From Sphingobium sp. HWE2-09 (GTDB lineage Bacteria > Pseudomonadota > Alphaproteobacteria > Sphingomonadales > Sphingomonadaceae): a DNA stretch of 64,000 nt. Position 1 is the stretch's first letter; every line of letters begins with the position of its first letter. This document shows positions 1 to 7,838 of the stretch, piece by piece. The stretch covers positions 1,071,001 through 1,135,000 of the forward strand of contig NZ_JAYKZX010000001.1 of the NCBI RefSeq assembly GCF_035989265.1. The letters run 5' to 3'. The notes beneath the pieces were generated by a model. The model searched no databases. It saw only the letters and a list, made by a program, of their open reading frames with translations, and had not been told where the DNA came from. Both the position numbers and the translations under genes were made by a program.

Positions 1-892
1 AGGCATCGAGCGACTGCTCTCGAAACGGCACCAGCGCCTCCAGACGGTCGGAATTGGCATACCATTGGCCATGGAAATTGCGGGTGGCAAACCAGTGTGG
101 CTTCAGCGCCTTGCGATAGTTGGGCATGGATTGGGTCATGAACTCATGGTTCACGACCCGCGATGTCGCGCCGCCGCCGATGTTGTAGAAGCCGCGCCAG
201 AACGCCTCTGGCACGCTATCGTCGCATACCGCTGCCATCAGCCGACCGCTGTCGTTCGCCGTCGACCACTCGAAAACGCCATTGATCGGATTGTGAAACA
301 TGATCGGATCGAACATTTTCCACATGTCGAAATGGGCCATGCCGCTCTGGCGCAGCGACACCCAGTGGCGGATGCCGCTTTCCGCCACGATCGCTTCGGC
401 CTGGGTCTTGGTGACGGCATAATGGTCGTAGGCGCTGATCTTGATGGGATCGCCCGTGCGGCCCCAATGTACCGGGGCGTTGCGGCTGCCGGTTTCGGCT
501 ACAGTGCCGATATAGATCAAGCGGGTCTGTTCCGGGTCGCCCACAGTCTTGATGGCATTCACGATATTGCGTGCGCCGCCGACATTGACATGGGTAACGA
601 CATCTTTTGGCATATTGTCGGCAAGGGGGGACACCAGCCCACCGACATGAAGGACGACGTCGGCACCGCGCACGCCGTCTTCGATCGATGCCGCGTCGGT
701 CAGGTCGCCCCAAACGATCTCCGCCAGGCCGCGTGTCTCGACATCGCGCACGACCGGATGGCTCTTTTCCTGCGGCCGGACGAGGATACGCAGGCGCAAG
801 CTGTCGCTCTTGGCCGCGATACGCTTGATGGCTTCACGGCCCATATTTCCGGTCGCGCCGGTGAGAAAAATAATCTTGCGGCTATCGGACAC
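1..892 (-). CDS. NAD(P)-dependent epimerase/dehydratase, extended SDR (3' end off window)
   Basis: Reading leftward from a GTG at 892, the frame stays open to the window edge (about 297 codons), so the C-terminus is missing. A purine-rich AAAGGGAGAGG stretch precedes the GTG and decides the start. The N-terminus has the extended-SDR nucleotide-binding motif TGATGNMG at about residues 11-18, and the active-site pair appears as YAVTK near residue 155. This points to a Rossmann-fold sugar-nucleotide or alcohol/ketone oxidoreductase in the cytoplasm; the substrate cannot be told from sequence. It faces the same way as the small exported-protein gene and SDR upstream of it, and may belong to the same catabolic region as the Rieske oxygenase at 3324. 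The fold is clear; the role is not. Confidence 0.8.
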   Translation of the reverse strand, partial: MSDSRKIIFLTGATGNMGREAIKRIAAKSDSLRLRILVRPQEKSHPVVRDVETRGLAEIVWGDLTDAASIEDGVRGADVVLHVGGLVSPLADNMPKDVVTHVNVGGARNIVNAIKTVGDPEQTRLIYIGTVAETGSRNAPVHWGRTGDPIKISAYDHYAVTKTQAEAIVAESGIRHWVSLRQSGMAHFDMWKMFDPIMFHNPINGVFEWSTANDSGRLMAAVCDDSVPEAFWRGFYNIGGGATSRVVNHEFMTQSMPNYRKALKPHWFATRNFHGQWYANSDRLEALVPFREQSLDA

Positions 893-1041
893 TGGCCTCT
901 CCCTTTGAAAAATTATTAGAACAGTTGCGTTCGAATAACAAGGGTTTCGGCTGCTCGCCCGGCAAGGCCGCTATCGGCGTCACATCCGGCGATCCATAGT
1001 CCGGGAACCTGCCACAAGGCGCATCTATAGTCAGACGTCTT

Positions 1042-1068
1042 GGCACCAGACCGAACGGGCCTGGTGCC
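1042..1068 (-). terminator. GC-rich hairpin just past the 1077-1406 gene
   Basis: GGCACCAG (1042-1049) pairs with CTGGTGCC (1061-1068) around an 11-nt loop, just past the stop codon of the small exported-protein gene. There is no U-tract after the stem on the minus strand, so it is at best a weak or factor-assisted terminator. The rest of 893-1076 shows nothing recognisable beyond serving as upstream region of the extended-SDR gene. Confidence 0.35.
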
Positions 1069-1076
1069 GATGACCG

Positions 1077-1406
1077 TCATTTTTTCGGCATCTTGGCGAA
1101 GTCCGCGTCGATCGCTGCCAGGCGCGCATCGGTGACGTCATCAGGCGAATATTGCTGAATTGCCTTGAGCGTCATGCCGCGAGCCATGTCGATCTGGTCG
1201 TTGGTCGTCATGCCGGGGATATGCTTTTCAATGATCGCCTTGGCGGCCGGATTATCCAGCAATGTGCCGAGATCCGTGTCCGCAGTTGTGAACGCCTGCG
1301 GGGCGGCCGCCGCCGCCGCGGGGGGTGTAGGCGCCGCAGGCGTCTGTGCAAAGGCAGACGTGGCGGCAGTCAGCGCAACCAATGCACCGATCAGAATCTT
1401 ACGCAT
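1077..1406 (-). CDS. small exported protein of unknown function
   Basis: This is a 109-aa protein with a clear Sec signal peptide (MRKILIGALVALTAATSAFA, cleavage near residue 20). An Ala/Pro-rich linker follows, then a compact helical domain of about 65 residues ending in two Lys. An in-frame ATG three codons upstream (1415) directly abuts the AGAGG; the chosen ATG at 1406 lies about nine bases from it and begins the canonical signal peptide. The mature domain (LLDNPAAKAIIEKHIPGM and what follows) resembles short tails I associate with sphingomonad serine hydrolases and esterases, but that is from memory and it carries no catalytic motif itself. It lies between two SDR genes on the same strand. 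The function is unknown. Confidence 0.7.
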   Translation of the reverse strand: MRKILIGALVALTAATSAFAQTPAAPTPPAAAAAAPQAFTTADTDLGTLLDNPAAKAIIEKHIPGMTTNDQIDMARGMTLKAIQQYSPDDVTDARLAAIDADFAKMPKK

Positions 1407-1522
1407 CCAAAACATCCTCTTCCATTGATTCTAATCTATCTATCGAACGTTTGTGTTCTAATATCAAGATGCTCGCCCATATGGCGGTGACGGCTATTCA
1501 GGGCCATGAGCATAGAACTACC

Positions 1523-2290
1523 CTATACGCCGAAGCCACCTGACACGGATATGCGTTGTCCGGTCACATAGCCGGCTTCATTCGACGCGAAAAACACGCA
1601 GGCGTGGCCGATCTCTTCTGCCGTCCCCCAGCGCTTGAGGCAAAGCAGGCGATGCGTATTGTCGATCCAGCGCTGGTCGATCTGCCCGATGCGGGTGAGT
1701 TCATGCAACTGCCCAGCGTCTATGACCCCTACCAGGACGGAATTTGCCCGAATCTTGTACCGGCCTTCTTCTTTTGCGATGCCCTTCATCAACTGCTCGT
1801 TGGAAGCCTTCACCGCAACCGACATGCCATCGCGTTGCGGCCACCAATCGTGACCGGCCGATCCCAAGGTAACGAAGCTGCCGCCGCCCACTTCCCGAAA
1901 ATGGGGAATGACCGTTTGGGCGACGGCTAAAAACCCATGCACTTCCACCTCAAAGGCATGGCGCCACTCCTTCATCGGCGTTGACGCAAGATAGCGTTGA
2001 TTGACGAGCGGGCCGGCCGCCCAGACGACGCTGTGAATGCGGCCATGGGCGGCGATAGCGTCGTCTATAACTTGTCTCACCATATTTTCATCGGTCACGT
2101 CGGCCTGATGAACGCTCATCTTACGGTCGTATTTGCTGACATCACGCGCGATTTGTTCGGCGCGATCCCGACCGTTGCGGTAGACGATCGCGATGTCGCT
2201 GCCTGCTGCAGCAAAGCTGCGCGAGATACCGCTGCCTATACCGCCGCTACCGCCGAATATGATCGCGCATCCTTGCGGAAATGTAGCCAA
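1523..2290 (-). CDS. classical SDR-fold protein with Ser in place of catalytic Tyr
   Basis: This 255-aa protein has the SDR nucleotide-binding motif GGSGGIGSG near residue 14 and the usual C-terminal YVTGQ and SGGFGV elements. The start is TTG at 2290, chosen because AGGAGAGAAGA lies directly upstream. The catalytic Ser is present (LGSAG), and a Lys lies 17 residues on, as in working SDRs. The Tyr expected 13 residues after that Ser is replaced by Ser (SVAVK rather than YxxxK). The protein at 4425 shares the same substitution and long stretches of sequence, including a HDWWP motif, so the two are paralogues. It may be an altered-chemistry reductase or a non-catalytic binding protein. It is transcribed away from the Rieske gene, downstream of the XRE-type regulator. 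Confidence 0.85.
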   Translation of the reverse strand: MATFPQGCAIIFGGSGGIGSGISRSFAAAGSDIAIVYRNGRDRAEQIARDVSKYDRKMSVHQADVTDENMVRQVIDDAIAAHGRIHSVVWAAGPLVNQRYLASTPMKEWRHAFEVEVHGFLAVAQTVIPHFREVGGGSFVTLGSAGHDWWPQRDGMSVAVKASNEQLMKGIAKEEGRYKIRANSVLVGVIDAGQLHELTRIGQIDQRWIDNTHRLLCLKRWGTAEEIGHACVFFASNEAGYVTGQRISVSGGFGV

Positions 2291-2401
2291 TCTTCTCTCC
2301 TGTCTTTTTCAAACATTATTTAAAACCGCCCGCAGCGAAATATTGGGGTGCGTTACTGACAGCGCCGCCGCATTGTCCTTACCGCCACGACATATTCTGC
2401 G

Positions 2402-3184
2402 TCACGACGAGACGCCCGATCGCGGCCCCCGCCGATTGGCACGGTCGTTCCATTCCTGCGTCACCTCGCCGATATCGAGCGGCCGAACCATCATCAGCAC
2501 GCCGCTCCAGTGGCGCGCATCCTGCTGCACAACCGCCTCTTGTTCGGCAATCAGGTGAACGTCCTCGCGCAGAGCATCGAACAGAGCCAAGATGCGCTCG
2601 CGGCCTGTTTCGGTCAGGGCGACCATGTCCGACACATAGCGCGCGTCTGCCGCACCAAAATCCATCGACATGAAAAGTGGCTTCACCGTTTTCTCGAATG
2701 CGACCGCCAACGGGCCACCACGCCGCCATCTGACGGAACGGCTGGTTTTTGCGCGAATGCGACCGCGCGAAGGCAGATCGATTAGGCCCAATCGGTCCAG
2801 CCTTTTCAAATGGGTATCCAACAACTCGGGAGACAGTCCGAACGACTGCGCTATTTCCTCTCTCTGCGCGCCATTGAGAATAGAGAAAAACACCAGCGCC
2901 AGCCGTCGGTCAGCAGCAAGCACCCTTTCTTGAGACAGGGTGAAACTCTGCTGCAAGCCGTCATCGGTCTTTTCAACCAAGTTCCGCAGGTCGATCCCCG
3001 CGATCCCGCATATTTCATCGAGACGATCGAGCGTCAGTCCTTCACCCCGCAACCAACGCCACACGGTCGGCTCCGCCACGCTTAATGCATCTGCCAATTG
3101 GCTCACTCGAATGCCCTGACCCTTCAACTGCCGCCTCAGCGATGCAAGGATCGTAGCCGTCGCGGGACGCATGCCACCAGACAT
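2402..3184 (-). CDS. XRE-type transcriptional regulator with C-terminal winged-helix-like region
   Basis: This is a 260-aa protein. Residues of about 10-55 form a Cro/C1-type helix-turn-helix (VSQLADALSVAEPTVWRWL). The middle (about 95-140) reads like a second winged-helix segment (EEIAQSFGLSPELLDTHL), and the rest may be a sensing or dimerisation domain. It is divergent from the Rieske oxygenase gene at 3324 and followed on its own strand by the SDR at 1523-2290. It therefore most likely controls both directions from the shared AT-rich intergenic region, which holds a palindrome 12 bp from its start codon. Start ATG 3184 was taken as the longest sensible one; ATG at 3172 is an alternative. 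Confidence 0.8.
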   Translation of the reverse strand: MSGGMRPATATILASLRRQLKGQGIRVSQLADALSVAEPTVWRWLRGEGLTLDRLDEICGIAGIDLRNLVEKTDDGLQQSFTLSQERVLAADRRLALVFFSILNGAQREEIAQSFGLSPELLDTHLKRLDRLGLIDLPSRGRIRAKTSRSVRWRRGGPLAVAFEKTVKPLFMSMDFGAADARYVSDMVALTETGRERILALFDALREDVHLIAEQEAVVQQDARHWSGVLMMVRPLDIGEVTQEWNDRANRRGPRSGVSS

Positions 3185-3196
3185 ATATTTTTATCC

Positions 3197-3211
3197 TATC
3201 ATTATATGATA
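3197..3211. promoter_or_regulatory. 15-bp palindrome, candidate operator of the divergent XRE/Rieske promoters
   Basis: TATCAT-TAT-ATGATA is a perfect 6-bp inverted repeat with a 3-bp spacer. It lies in an unusually AT-rich patch of an otherwise GC-rich sequence, 12 bp upstream of the regulator start and about 112 bp upstream of the Rieske start. A second small dyad, GCAA-T-TTGC, is at 3229-3237. Position and symmetry suit autoregulation by the neighbouring HTH protein; this is inference. Confidence 0.45.
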
Positions 3212-3323
3212 TAAATATATTGCCAGGCGCAATTTGCAATCAACGCCTTGTTGTTCCGTTCGGATGCAACCGGCATTGTTACTCCGATAGACAGGCCTGA
3301 GCGGCCTTATCCAGGAGAGGATC

Positions 3324-4394
3324 ATGGCGCGAACCGCTGACTATAATCTGGGGGAATATACATTCCCTCGTGGCTGGCTGATGGTCGCACGGGCGACGGA
3401 CGTCACCGACGCACCCGCGGCGTTGCGCATGTTGGGACGCGACCTGGTAATCTATCGTGGCGGGTCGGGCCGGATCGTTTTACTCGACGCCTATTGCCCG
3501 CATATGCAAGCGCATCTCGCCGCCGACCAGACCTCTGGCGCCGCCGCCAATCGCATCGAAGGCGATTCCATTCGCTGCCCCTATCATAGCTGGCGCTTCG
3601 GGCCGGACGGCCAATGCGATCATATTCCTTATTTTGACGGCAAGATCCCGGCCGCGGCAAAGATACGCGCCTATATCGTGGAGGAGCGGTTCGGCTGCGT
3701 GTTCGCATGGCACGATCCGGAGGAGGGCGCGCCCGACTATGCATTGCCGCTCTTGCCCGAATGGGACGACCCCCATTGGCTACGCGACGACTATGACGAC
3801 CTGGGCACGTTGGACGTTCACCCGCAGGAAATCCTCGATAATTTGGTCGATACACGACATTTCGGTCCGATTCATGGGCAGAAGATCGCCTATTTCAATT
3901 CGGTGTTCGATGGCGTGGTGGGTAAGCAAATATCGGGTGGCGGTCATGAAACCATGACCAGCGAGGGCGGCGTGTTGGACGTGGACGCCTTTTATACCGG
4001 GCCGGGCATCCTCATCGCGCGCTATTCGGGCGAAACCGACGCCGTCCAGATCATTTGCCACACACCCAAAGAAGATGGGGTGACGCAGGTGTGGCACAGC
4101 ATCGTTACGCGCGCGCTGCACAACCCGCCAACAGATGGAGACCTGGAATTGCGTACGCAATATCATCGGGGTGGCCTTGCGGCCTTCTCGCAGGATTTCG
4201 CGATCTGGAGGACCAAGGCGCCTGCATTCCATATTTTGCGCCTTCCCACTGACGGTCCGTTCCATCGTGGCCGCGTCTGGTATCGGCAATTCTACAATCC
4301 GCGCGCCATGGCTGCCGACTTTCAGGCCCGCGCCAATGGCGTGCATCACACCGACGGCACGCCTCCAGCGCCCGATTTGCAGGCGGCGGAATAA
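3324..4394 (+). CDS. Rieske non-heme iron oxygenase, KshA-like oxygenase component
   Basis: This 356-aa protein would hydroxylate or demethylate a bulky, probably alicyclic or aromatic, substrate using electrons from a separate reductase. The Rieske [2Fe-2S] ligands are C58-P-H60 and C85-P-Y-H88. The mononuclear iron motif is NLVDTRHFGPIH (about 173-184), giving H179 and H184 as ligands with D176 bridging. The overall layout, including the FPRGW start and the FAWHDPE segment, resembles 3-ketosteroid 9-alpha-hydroxylase oxygenase (KshA) more than two-subunit ring dioxygenases. ATG 3324 follows a strong AGGAGAGGATC. It is the first gene of a plus-strand group with an SDR and a desaturase-like protein. 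No reductase or ferredoxin gene is in the window, so a partner must be elsewhere. Confidence 0.88.
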   Translation: MARTADYNLGEYTFPRGWLMVARATDVTDAPAALRMLGRDLVIYRGGSGRIVLLDAYCPHMQAHLAADQTSGAAANRIEGDSIRCPYHSWRFGPDGQCDHIPYFDGKIPAAAKIRAYIVEERFGCVFAWHDPEEGAPDYALPLLPEWDDPHWLRDDYDDLGTLDVHPQEILDNLVDTRHFGPIHGQKIAYFNSVFDGVVGKQISGGGHETMTSEGGVLDVDAFYTGPGILIARYSGETDAVQIICHTPKEDGVTQVWHSIVTRALHNPPTDGDLELRTQYHRGGLAAFSQDFAIWRTKAPAFHILRLPTDGPFHRGRVWYRQFYNPRAMAADFQARANGVHHTDGTPPAPDLQAAE

Positions 4395-4424
4395 CAACCG
4401 ACAATAATCTGGGAAAGGAAGAGA

Positions 4425-5195
4425 ATGAGCAGGATATTTCCTGAAGGCGCCGTCGCGGTTTTCGGTGGCAGCGGCGGGATCGGCAAAGGCGTTGCGCTGG
4501 AGTTTGCCAGGGCAGGCACTGACGTGGCGATCTTTTATCGATCGAAGAAGGACAGCGCGGAGGACGTCGCTGCAGATATCCGCGCGATGGGCTGCCAGGC
4601 CAGTATCCACCAAGCCGACGCGCGTAGCTACGAAGAGTTGGAAGCCGGTTTTGCAGGCGCCGTCGATGCCCATGGACGCATCCACAGCATCGTCTGGGGC
4701 GCCGGTCCGATCGTGGCGCAGGTGCCGCTAGCCGACTGGTCGATCGAACAGTTCCGCGCATCGATGGAGATTGAGGCATTCGGCTTCTACTATGCCGCTC
4801 GCATCGCCATCCCCCACTTTCGCGCCAAGGGCGGCGGATCGTTCGTTCACCTGGGGTCGGGCGGGCATGACTGGTGGCCGCATCTGGATGGCCTTTCGGT
4901 CGCGCCCAAGGCCTGCAACGAGTCCTTGGTCAAAGGCATCGCCAAGGAAGAAGGCGTGCACGAAATTCGCGCCAACTCCGTGCTCGTCGGCGTAATCGAC
5001 GCAGGCCAGTTCAAGGTTGGCCAGAAAGAAGGCTATTTCGACGCCGAATGGGAACGGAACGTCAAGGCCATGCTGCCCATCAAGCGCTGGGGCAAGGCGG
5101 AGGATATCGGCAAGGCTGCCGTGTTCCTGGCGTCCGATAACGCCAATTATGTCACCGGCCAGACCATCTCGGTCGCAGGTGGTTTTGGCGTCTGA
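4425..5195 (+). CDS. classical SDR-fold protein with Ser in place of catalytic Tyr (paralogue)
   Basis: This 256-aa protein has GGSGGIGKG at about residues 15-23 and ends YVTGQTISVAGGFGV. Its ATG follows GGAAAGGAAGAGA, 30 bp after the Rieske stop, so the two are probably co-transcribed. As in the protein at 1523-2290, the active-site Ser (LGSGG) and Lys are kept, but the residue 13 positions after the Ser is Ser (SVAPK) instead of Tyr. The HDWWP segment between them is shared. Coupling to a Rieske oxygenase suggests dehydrogenation or binding of the hydroxylated product, but with the Tyr missing ordinary SDR chemistry is uncertain. Confidence 0.87.
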   Translation: MSRIFPEGAVAVFGGSGGIGKGVALEFARAGTDVAIFYRSKKDSAEDVAADIRAMGCQASIHQADARSYEELEAGFAGAVDAHGRIHSIVWGAGPIVAQVPLADWSIEQFRASMEIEAFGFYYAARIAIPHFRAKGGGSFVHLGSGGHDWWPHLDGLSVAPKACNESLVKGIAKEEGVHEIRANSVLVGVIDAGQFKVGQKEGYFDAEWERNVKAMLPIKRWGKAEDIGKAAVFLASDNANYVTGQTISVAGGFGV

Positions 5196-5419
5196 ACTGA
5201 TGATCGGGGGCGGCGCGATCCGTCCCCGCGTCCCGCTAAGGCCGATGTGCTGAACCGCGCAAAAATGTCGGGCGCTGACCGGAAGCACGCAATTATTCGC
5301 TAGCAATAGGCGCCTCTACCTTGTGCAGCGCTTAGCAGCGGATCGCCGCGAACGGCATTACCGGAAAAATGGACTGAGAAAAGCCCCTCTATCGGGCAGC
5401 GAAAATACATGTTTGTTGA

Positions 5420-5442
5420 TTATCTACCATTTCGATAGATAA
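5420..5442. promoter_or_regulatory. inverted repeat upstream of the desaturase-like gene
   Basis: TTATCTA (5420-5426) and TAGATAA (5436-5442) are perfect 7-bp arms around a 9-bp spacer, ending eight bases before the ATG at 5451. It may be an operator or part of the promoter. The rest of the 255-bp gap 5196-5450 shows no gene or clear terminator. Confidence 0.35.
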
Positions 5443-5450
5443 ATGGCGCT

Positions 5451-6404
5451 ATGGTGGATTCTCATTTCATGCCTGACGATCGTGGATCGCGTTGCACCGT
5501 TGACGACGCGTTCGATCATGGAGCGAAGCCATCCGGTATCGAGTGGCCCACATTGCTGCTGGCCATCGGCATCTACGCCGCTTGGCTGCTCATTACCGCG
5601 TTCCACGCCAGTGTACCGTTCTGGCTGCTGGGGGTTGTCGGCGGCGTGATCATTGCCTGGCATGGATCGTTGCAGCATGAAATCATTCATGGGCATCCTA
5701 CCGCCACCAAATGGTTCAACGGGATGCTGGGCGTCGTGCCGCTATCCCTATGGCTACCCTTTTCCATCTATCACCGCTCCCATCTCGCCCATCATCGCGC
5801 CGAACATATCACCCATCCTCTGGACGATCCGGAAAGTCATTATGTCAGCCATGACCATGGCTGGCGGGCGCGTTTCGCGACATGGGAAGGGGGATTGATC
5901 GCCCGGCTGATTCTCGGCCCGCCGATCCGCATAATGGCTTTTCTGCTAGATGAAACGGAAAGGGCATGGCGCCATCCACTGGACTGGCCGCGGGACTGGG
6001 TGCCGCATATGCTTGCGTTATGGCCCATTCTCTGGTGGCTGAACCATGTGAACCTGCCGATCACCGATTATGTGCTTGCCTTCGTCTATCCCGGCACGGC
6101 GCTGACCTTGTTGCGCTCCTTCGCGGAACATAGGGCCGATGCCGATGCTGGCCGACGCGCCGCGATCGTGCGTCGTGGCGGGGTGTTCGGGCTATTGTTC
6201 CTGAACAATAACCTCCATGCAGTCCATCATGCACGGCCAGATCTGCCCTGGTATCGGTTGCCCGATCATCTGCTGCAGAACGAACAGATATTTGCGGCGG
6301 CGCCCGTCTATGCCAGCTATGCCGATGTCATCCGCCGCTTTGCATGGACGCCGAACGACGGCATCGTGCATCCGGCTTTTCGCGGGCAAGAGGATTGGGT
6401 TTGA
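5451..6404 (+). CDS. membrane fatty-acid-desaturase / alkane-hydroxylase-fold protein
   Basis: This 317-aa integral membrane di-iron protein has three histidine clusters: HEIIH (76-80), HLAHH (111-115, preceded by YHRS) and HAVHH (256-260). Hydrophobic segments near residues 34-52 and 55-71, plus pairs around 92-104 and 185-215, fit the family's four-helix topology. The set is that of the FA_desaturase superfamily (desaturases, hydroxylases, carotenoid ketolases); the substrate is open. There is no strong SD before ATG 5451, and ATG 5469 is an alternative start. Its stop codon overlaps the start of the next gene, so the two are translated together. Placement after the Rieske/SDR pair suggests a second oxygen-dependent step on the same compound class. 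Confidence 0.8.
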   Translation: MVDSHFMPDDRGSRCTVDDAFDHGAKPSGIEWPTLLLAIGIYAAWLLITAFHASVPFWLLGVVGGVIIAWHGSLQHEIIHGHPTATKWFNGMLGVVPLSLWLPFSIYHRSHLAHHRAEHITHPLDDPESHYVSHDHGWRARFATWEGGLIARLILGPPIRIMAFLLDETERAWRHPLDWPRDWVPHMLALWPILWWLNHVNLPITDYVLAFVYPGTALTLLRSFAEHRADADAGRRAAIVRRGGVFGLLFLNNNLHAVHHARPDLPWYRLPDHLLQNEQIFAAAPVYASYADVIRRFAWTPNDGIVHPAFRGQEDWV

Positions 6405-7201
6405 TCGCGTCGCTTGGCATGTATGATCTACCTTGGTTGCATATGGCCAATGACGACCTGTGGCGCGTAGTCGCGGCCTGCCTGACGGCGAACGGCATAG
6501 AGGATGTGCCGACATTTTTGACGAGGAACGTCGACCTGCACGCGCTGTGGCGATCGCCTGACCTGCTGCTGGCGCAGACGTGCGGCTACCCACTGGTGCG
6601 CGAGTTGGAGGGGCACGCAGTCTTGCTAGCGACGCCCCATTATATCGCGGAAGGATGCGAAGGCCCCTATCATCGCTCCGCCATCCTGGTGCGGGCAGAT
6701 GATCCAGCGGCCGATATCGCCGATCTGAAGGGGCGTCGTGCCGGCATGAACGATAGGCGCTCGAACAGTGGCATGAACCTGTTGCGCGATGCCGTAGCAC
6801 CCTACGCGGATGGCGCGACCTTTTTCGCTTCCGTGCAGGTGACGGGATCGCATGCCGACAGCTTGATGGCCTTGTTGACCGGCGCGATCGATGTGGCAGC
6901 GATCGATTGCATCACCCTGGCGCACTTGCGTAGCCGATATCCACAGCAAGCCGCGCAGCTGCGCGTACTGGCCTGGACGCGAGCCGTGCCCGGCCTGCCG
7001 CTCATCCTGTCGATGACCCAGGCTCATCATAGGGAACAGCTATTGATGGCGCTGCGCCATGCCAGCATTGATCCGATGGGGCAGGCCAGTCTCCATACCC
7101 TGCGCATCGGCGGTTTTTCCGCCCTAAGCTGGGACGATTATGCCATTATTCGTACGATCGAACAGCAGGCGATTGAGAGCGGCTATCCGGTTCTTCAATA
7201 A
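6401..7201 (+). CDS. PhnD/SsuA-like substrate-binding-fold protein, apparently cytoplasmic
   Basis: This is a 266-aa protein if started at TTG 6401, which sits seven bases after AAGAGG and overlaps the desaturase stop (TTGA). ATG 6419 is the alternative. The fold resembles periplasmic phosphate/phosphite/phosphonate-binding proteins (PF12974 type): a C-Y-P-L segment (TCGYPLVRELEG), a conserved SNSGMN loop and a late VDVAAIDCIT-like hinge. No signal peptide or lipobox can be seen at either start, and there is no ABC permease or ATPase nearby, which is odd for the family. It may be a soluble ligand-binding or regulatory protein, or may act with the desaturase to which it is coupled. The family is moderately sure; the role is unknown. 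Confidence 0.65.
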   Translation: MIASLGMYDLPWLHMANDDLWRVVAACLTANGIEDVPTFLTRNVDLHALWRSPDLLLAQTCGYPLVRELEGHAVLLATPHYIAEGCEGPYHRSAILVRADDPAADIADLKGRRAGMNDRRSNSGMNLLRDAVAPYADGATFFASVQVTGSHADSLMALLTGAIDVAAIDCITLAHLRSRYPQQAAQLRVLAWTRAVPGLPLILSMTQAHHREQLLMALRHASIDPMGQASLHTLRIGGFSALSWDDYAIIRTIEQQAIESGYPVLQ

Positions 7202-7407
7202 CGTCATCCCGCCTCGCCTAACCCCTCGGCGCCATCTGTCACAAACTCTGGCGGATGGTTTGCGCAGAGTGTCGATGCCTGAAACCGCTTTTACTACTCA
7301 AATGGTCGAGAATATGGCGCAACTCGGCGCGAAGCGGGCGTCAGCATGTTGCGACCGCCAATTTTCGCGCGCAACATTTTCCCTCAATCGCAAACAGGAG
7401 GCCGGTT

Positions 7408-7596
7408 ATGGGCATCGAAAACCGCTTGCAGGCACTCAAACGTCAGATTGCCACCATCCTCAATGACGACACGCGCTACGCCGTGGCGGAGCGTATTCGC
7501 GAACTGGGCTATATCGATTTCCGCGATTTTTTCCAGGCCCGTCCGGCCCCTGCTCATGTCGCTGCGGTCGAATATCTGTTGCGGCCTGCACAATAA
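7408..7596 (+). CDS. 62-aa protein of unknown function
   Basis: A textbook AGGAGG (7396-7401) with a 6-bp spacer leads an ATG and 62 codons. The product starts MGIENRLQALKRQ, is mostly helical and charged, has no membrane segment, and ends LLRPAQ. I do not recognise the family. Its strong ribosome-binding site and the hairpins 35-110 bp downstream suggest a real, separately transcribed unit. The 206 bp before it (7202-7407) hold no other gene I can support. Confidence 0.55.
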   Translation: MGIENRLQALKRQIATILNDDTRYAVAERIRELGYIDFRDFFQARPAPAHVAAVEYLLRPAQ

Positions 7597-7630
7597 CGGA
7601 ACCACATCGGCGTCAGCGCATTATGTAATT

Positions 7631-7671
7631 ATCGGACGGTAACTTTGCCCCCCGCTCATCAGCCGTCCGAT
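7631..7671 (+). other. 9-bp stem with 23-nt loop downstream of the 62-aa gene
   Basis: ATCGGACGG (7631-7639) pairs perfectly with CCGTCCGAT (7663-7671). It stands directly before the stronger terminator-like stem at 7673, giving two tandem structures. It could be part of a bipartite 3' end or of a small RNA. Confidence 0.35.
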
Positions 7672-7672
7672 C

Positions 7673-7714
7673 GGCCCCGTCAGCATCCCCCCGCTGACGG
7701 GGCCTTGTCATTTG
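7673..7714 (+). terminator. 12-bp perfect stem, probable intrinsic terminator
   Basis: GGCCCCGTCAGC (7673-7684) pairs exactly with GCTGACGGGGCC (7693-7704) over an 8-nt C-rich loop. TTGTCATTT follows, a weak U-tract. It would end the plus-strand unit carrying the 62-aa gene. On the minus strand it lies past the end of the MFS gene, so it may serve both convergent units. The rest of 7715-7838 shows nothing. Confidence 0.6.
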
Positions 7715-7838
7715 GTCAGCGGACGCGCGGTCCGCTTGCAATGGTAGTCCGACCCGTGACCATTACGTATCGCTCAACGCGTTTGGCTTACAACTGCAAC
7801 GCAATCGATCATGCGCAAGGTGAATGGCCGACCCGGTT

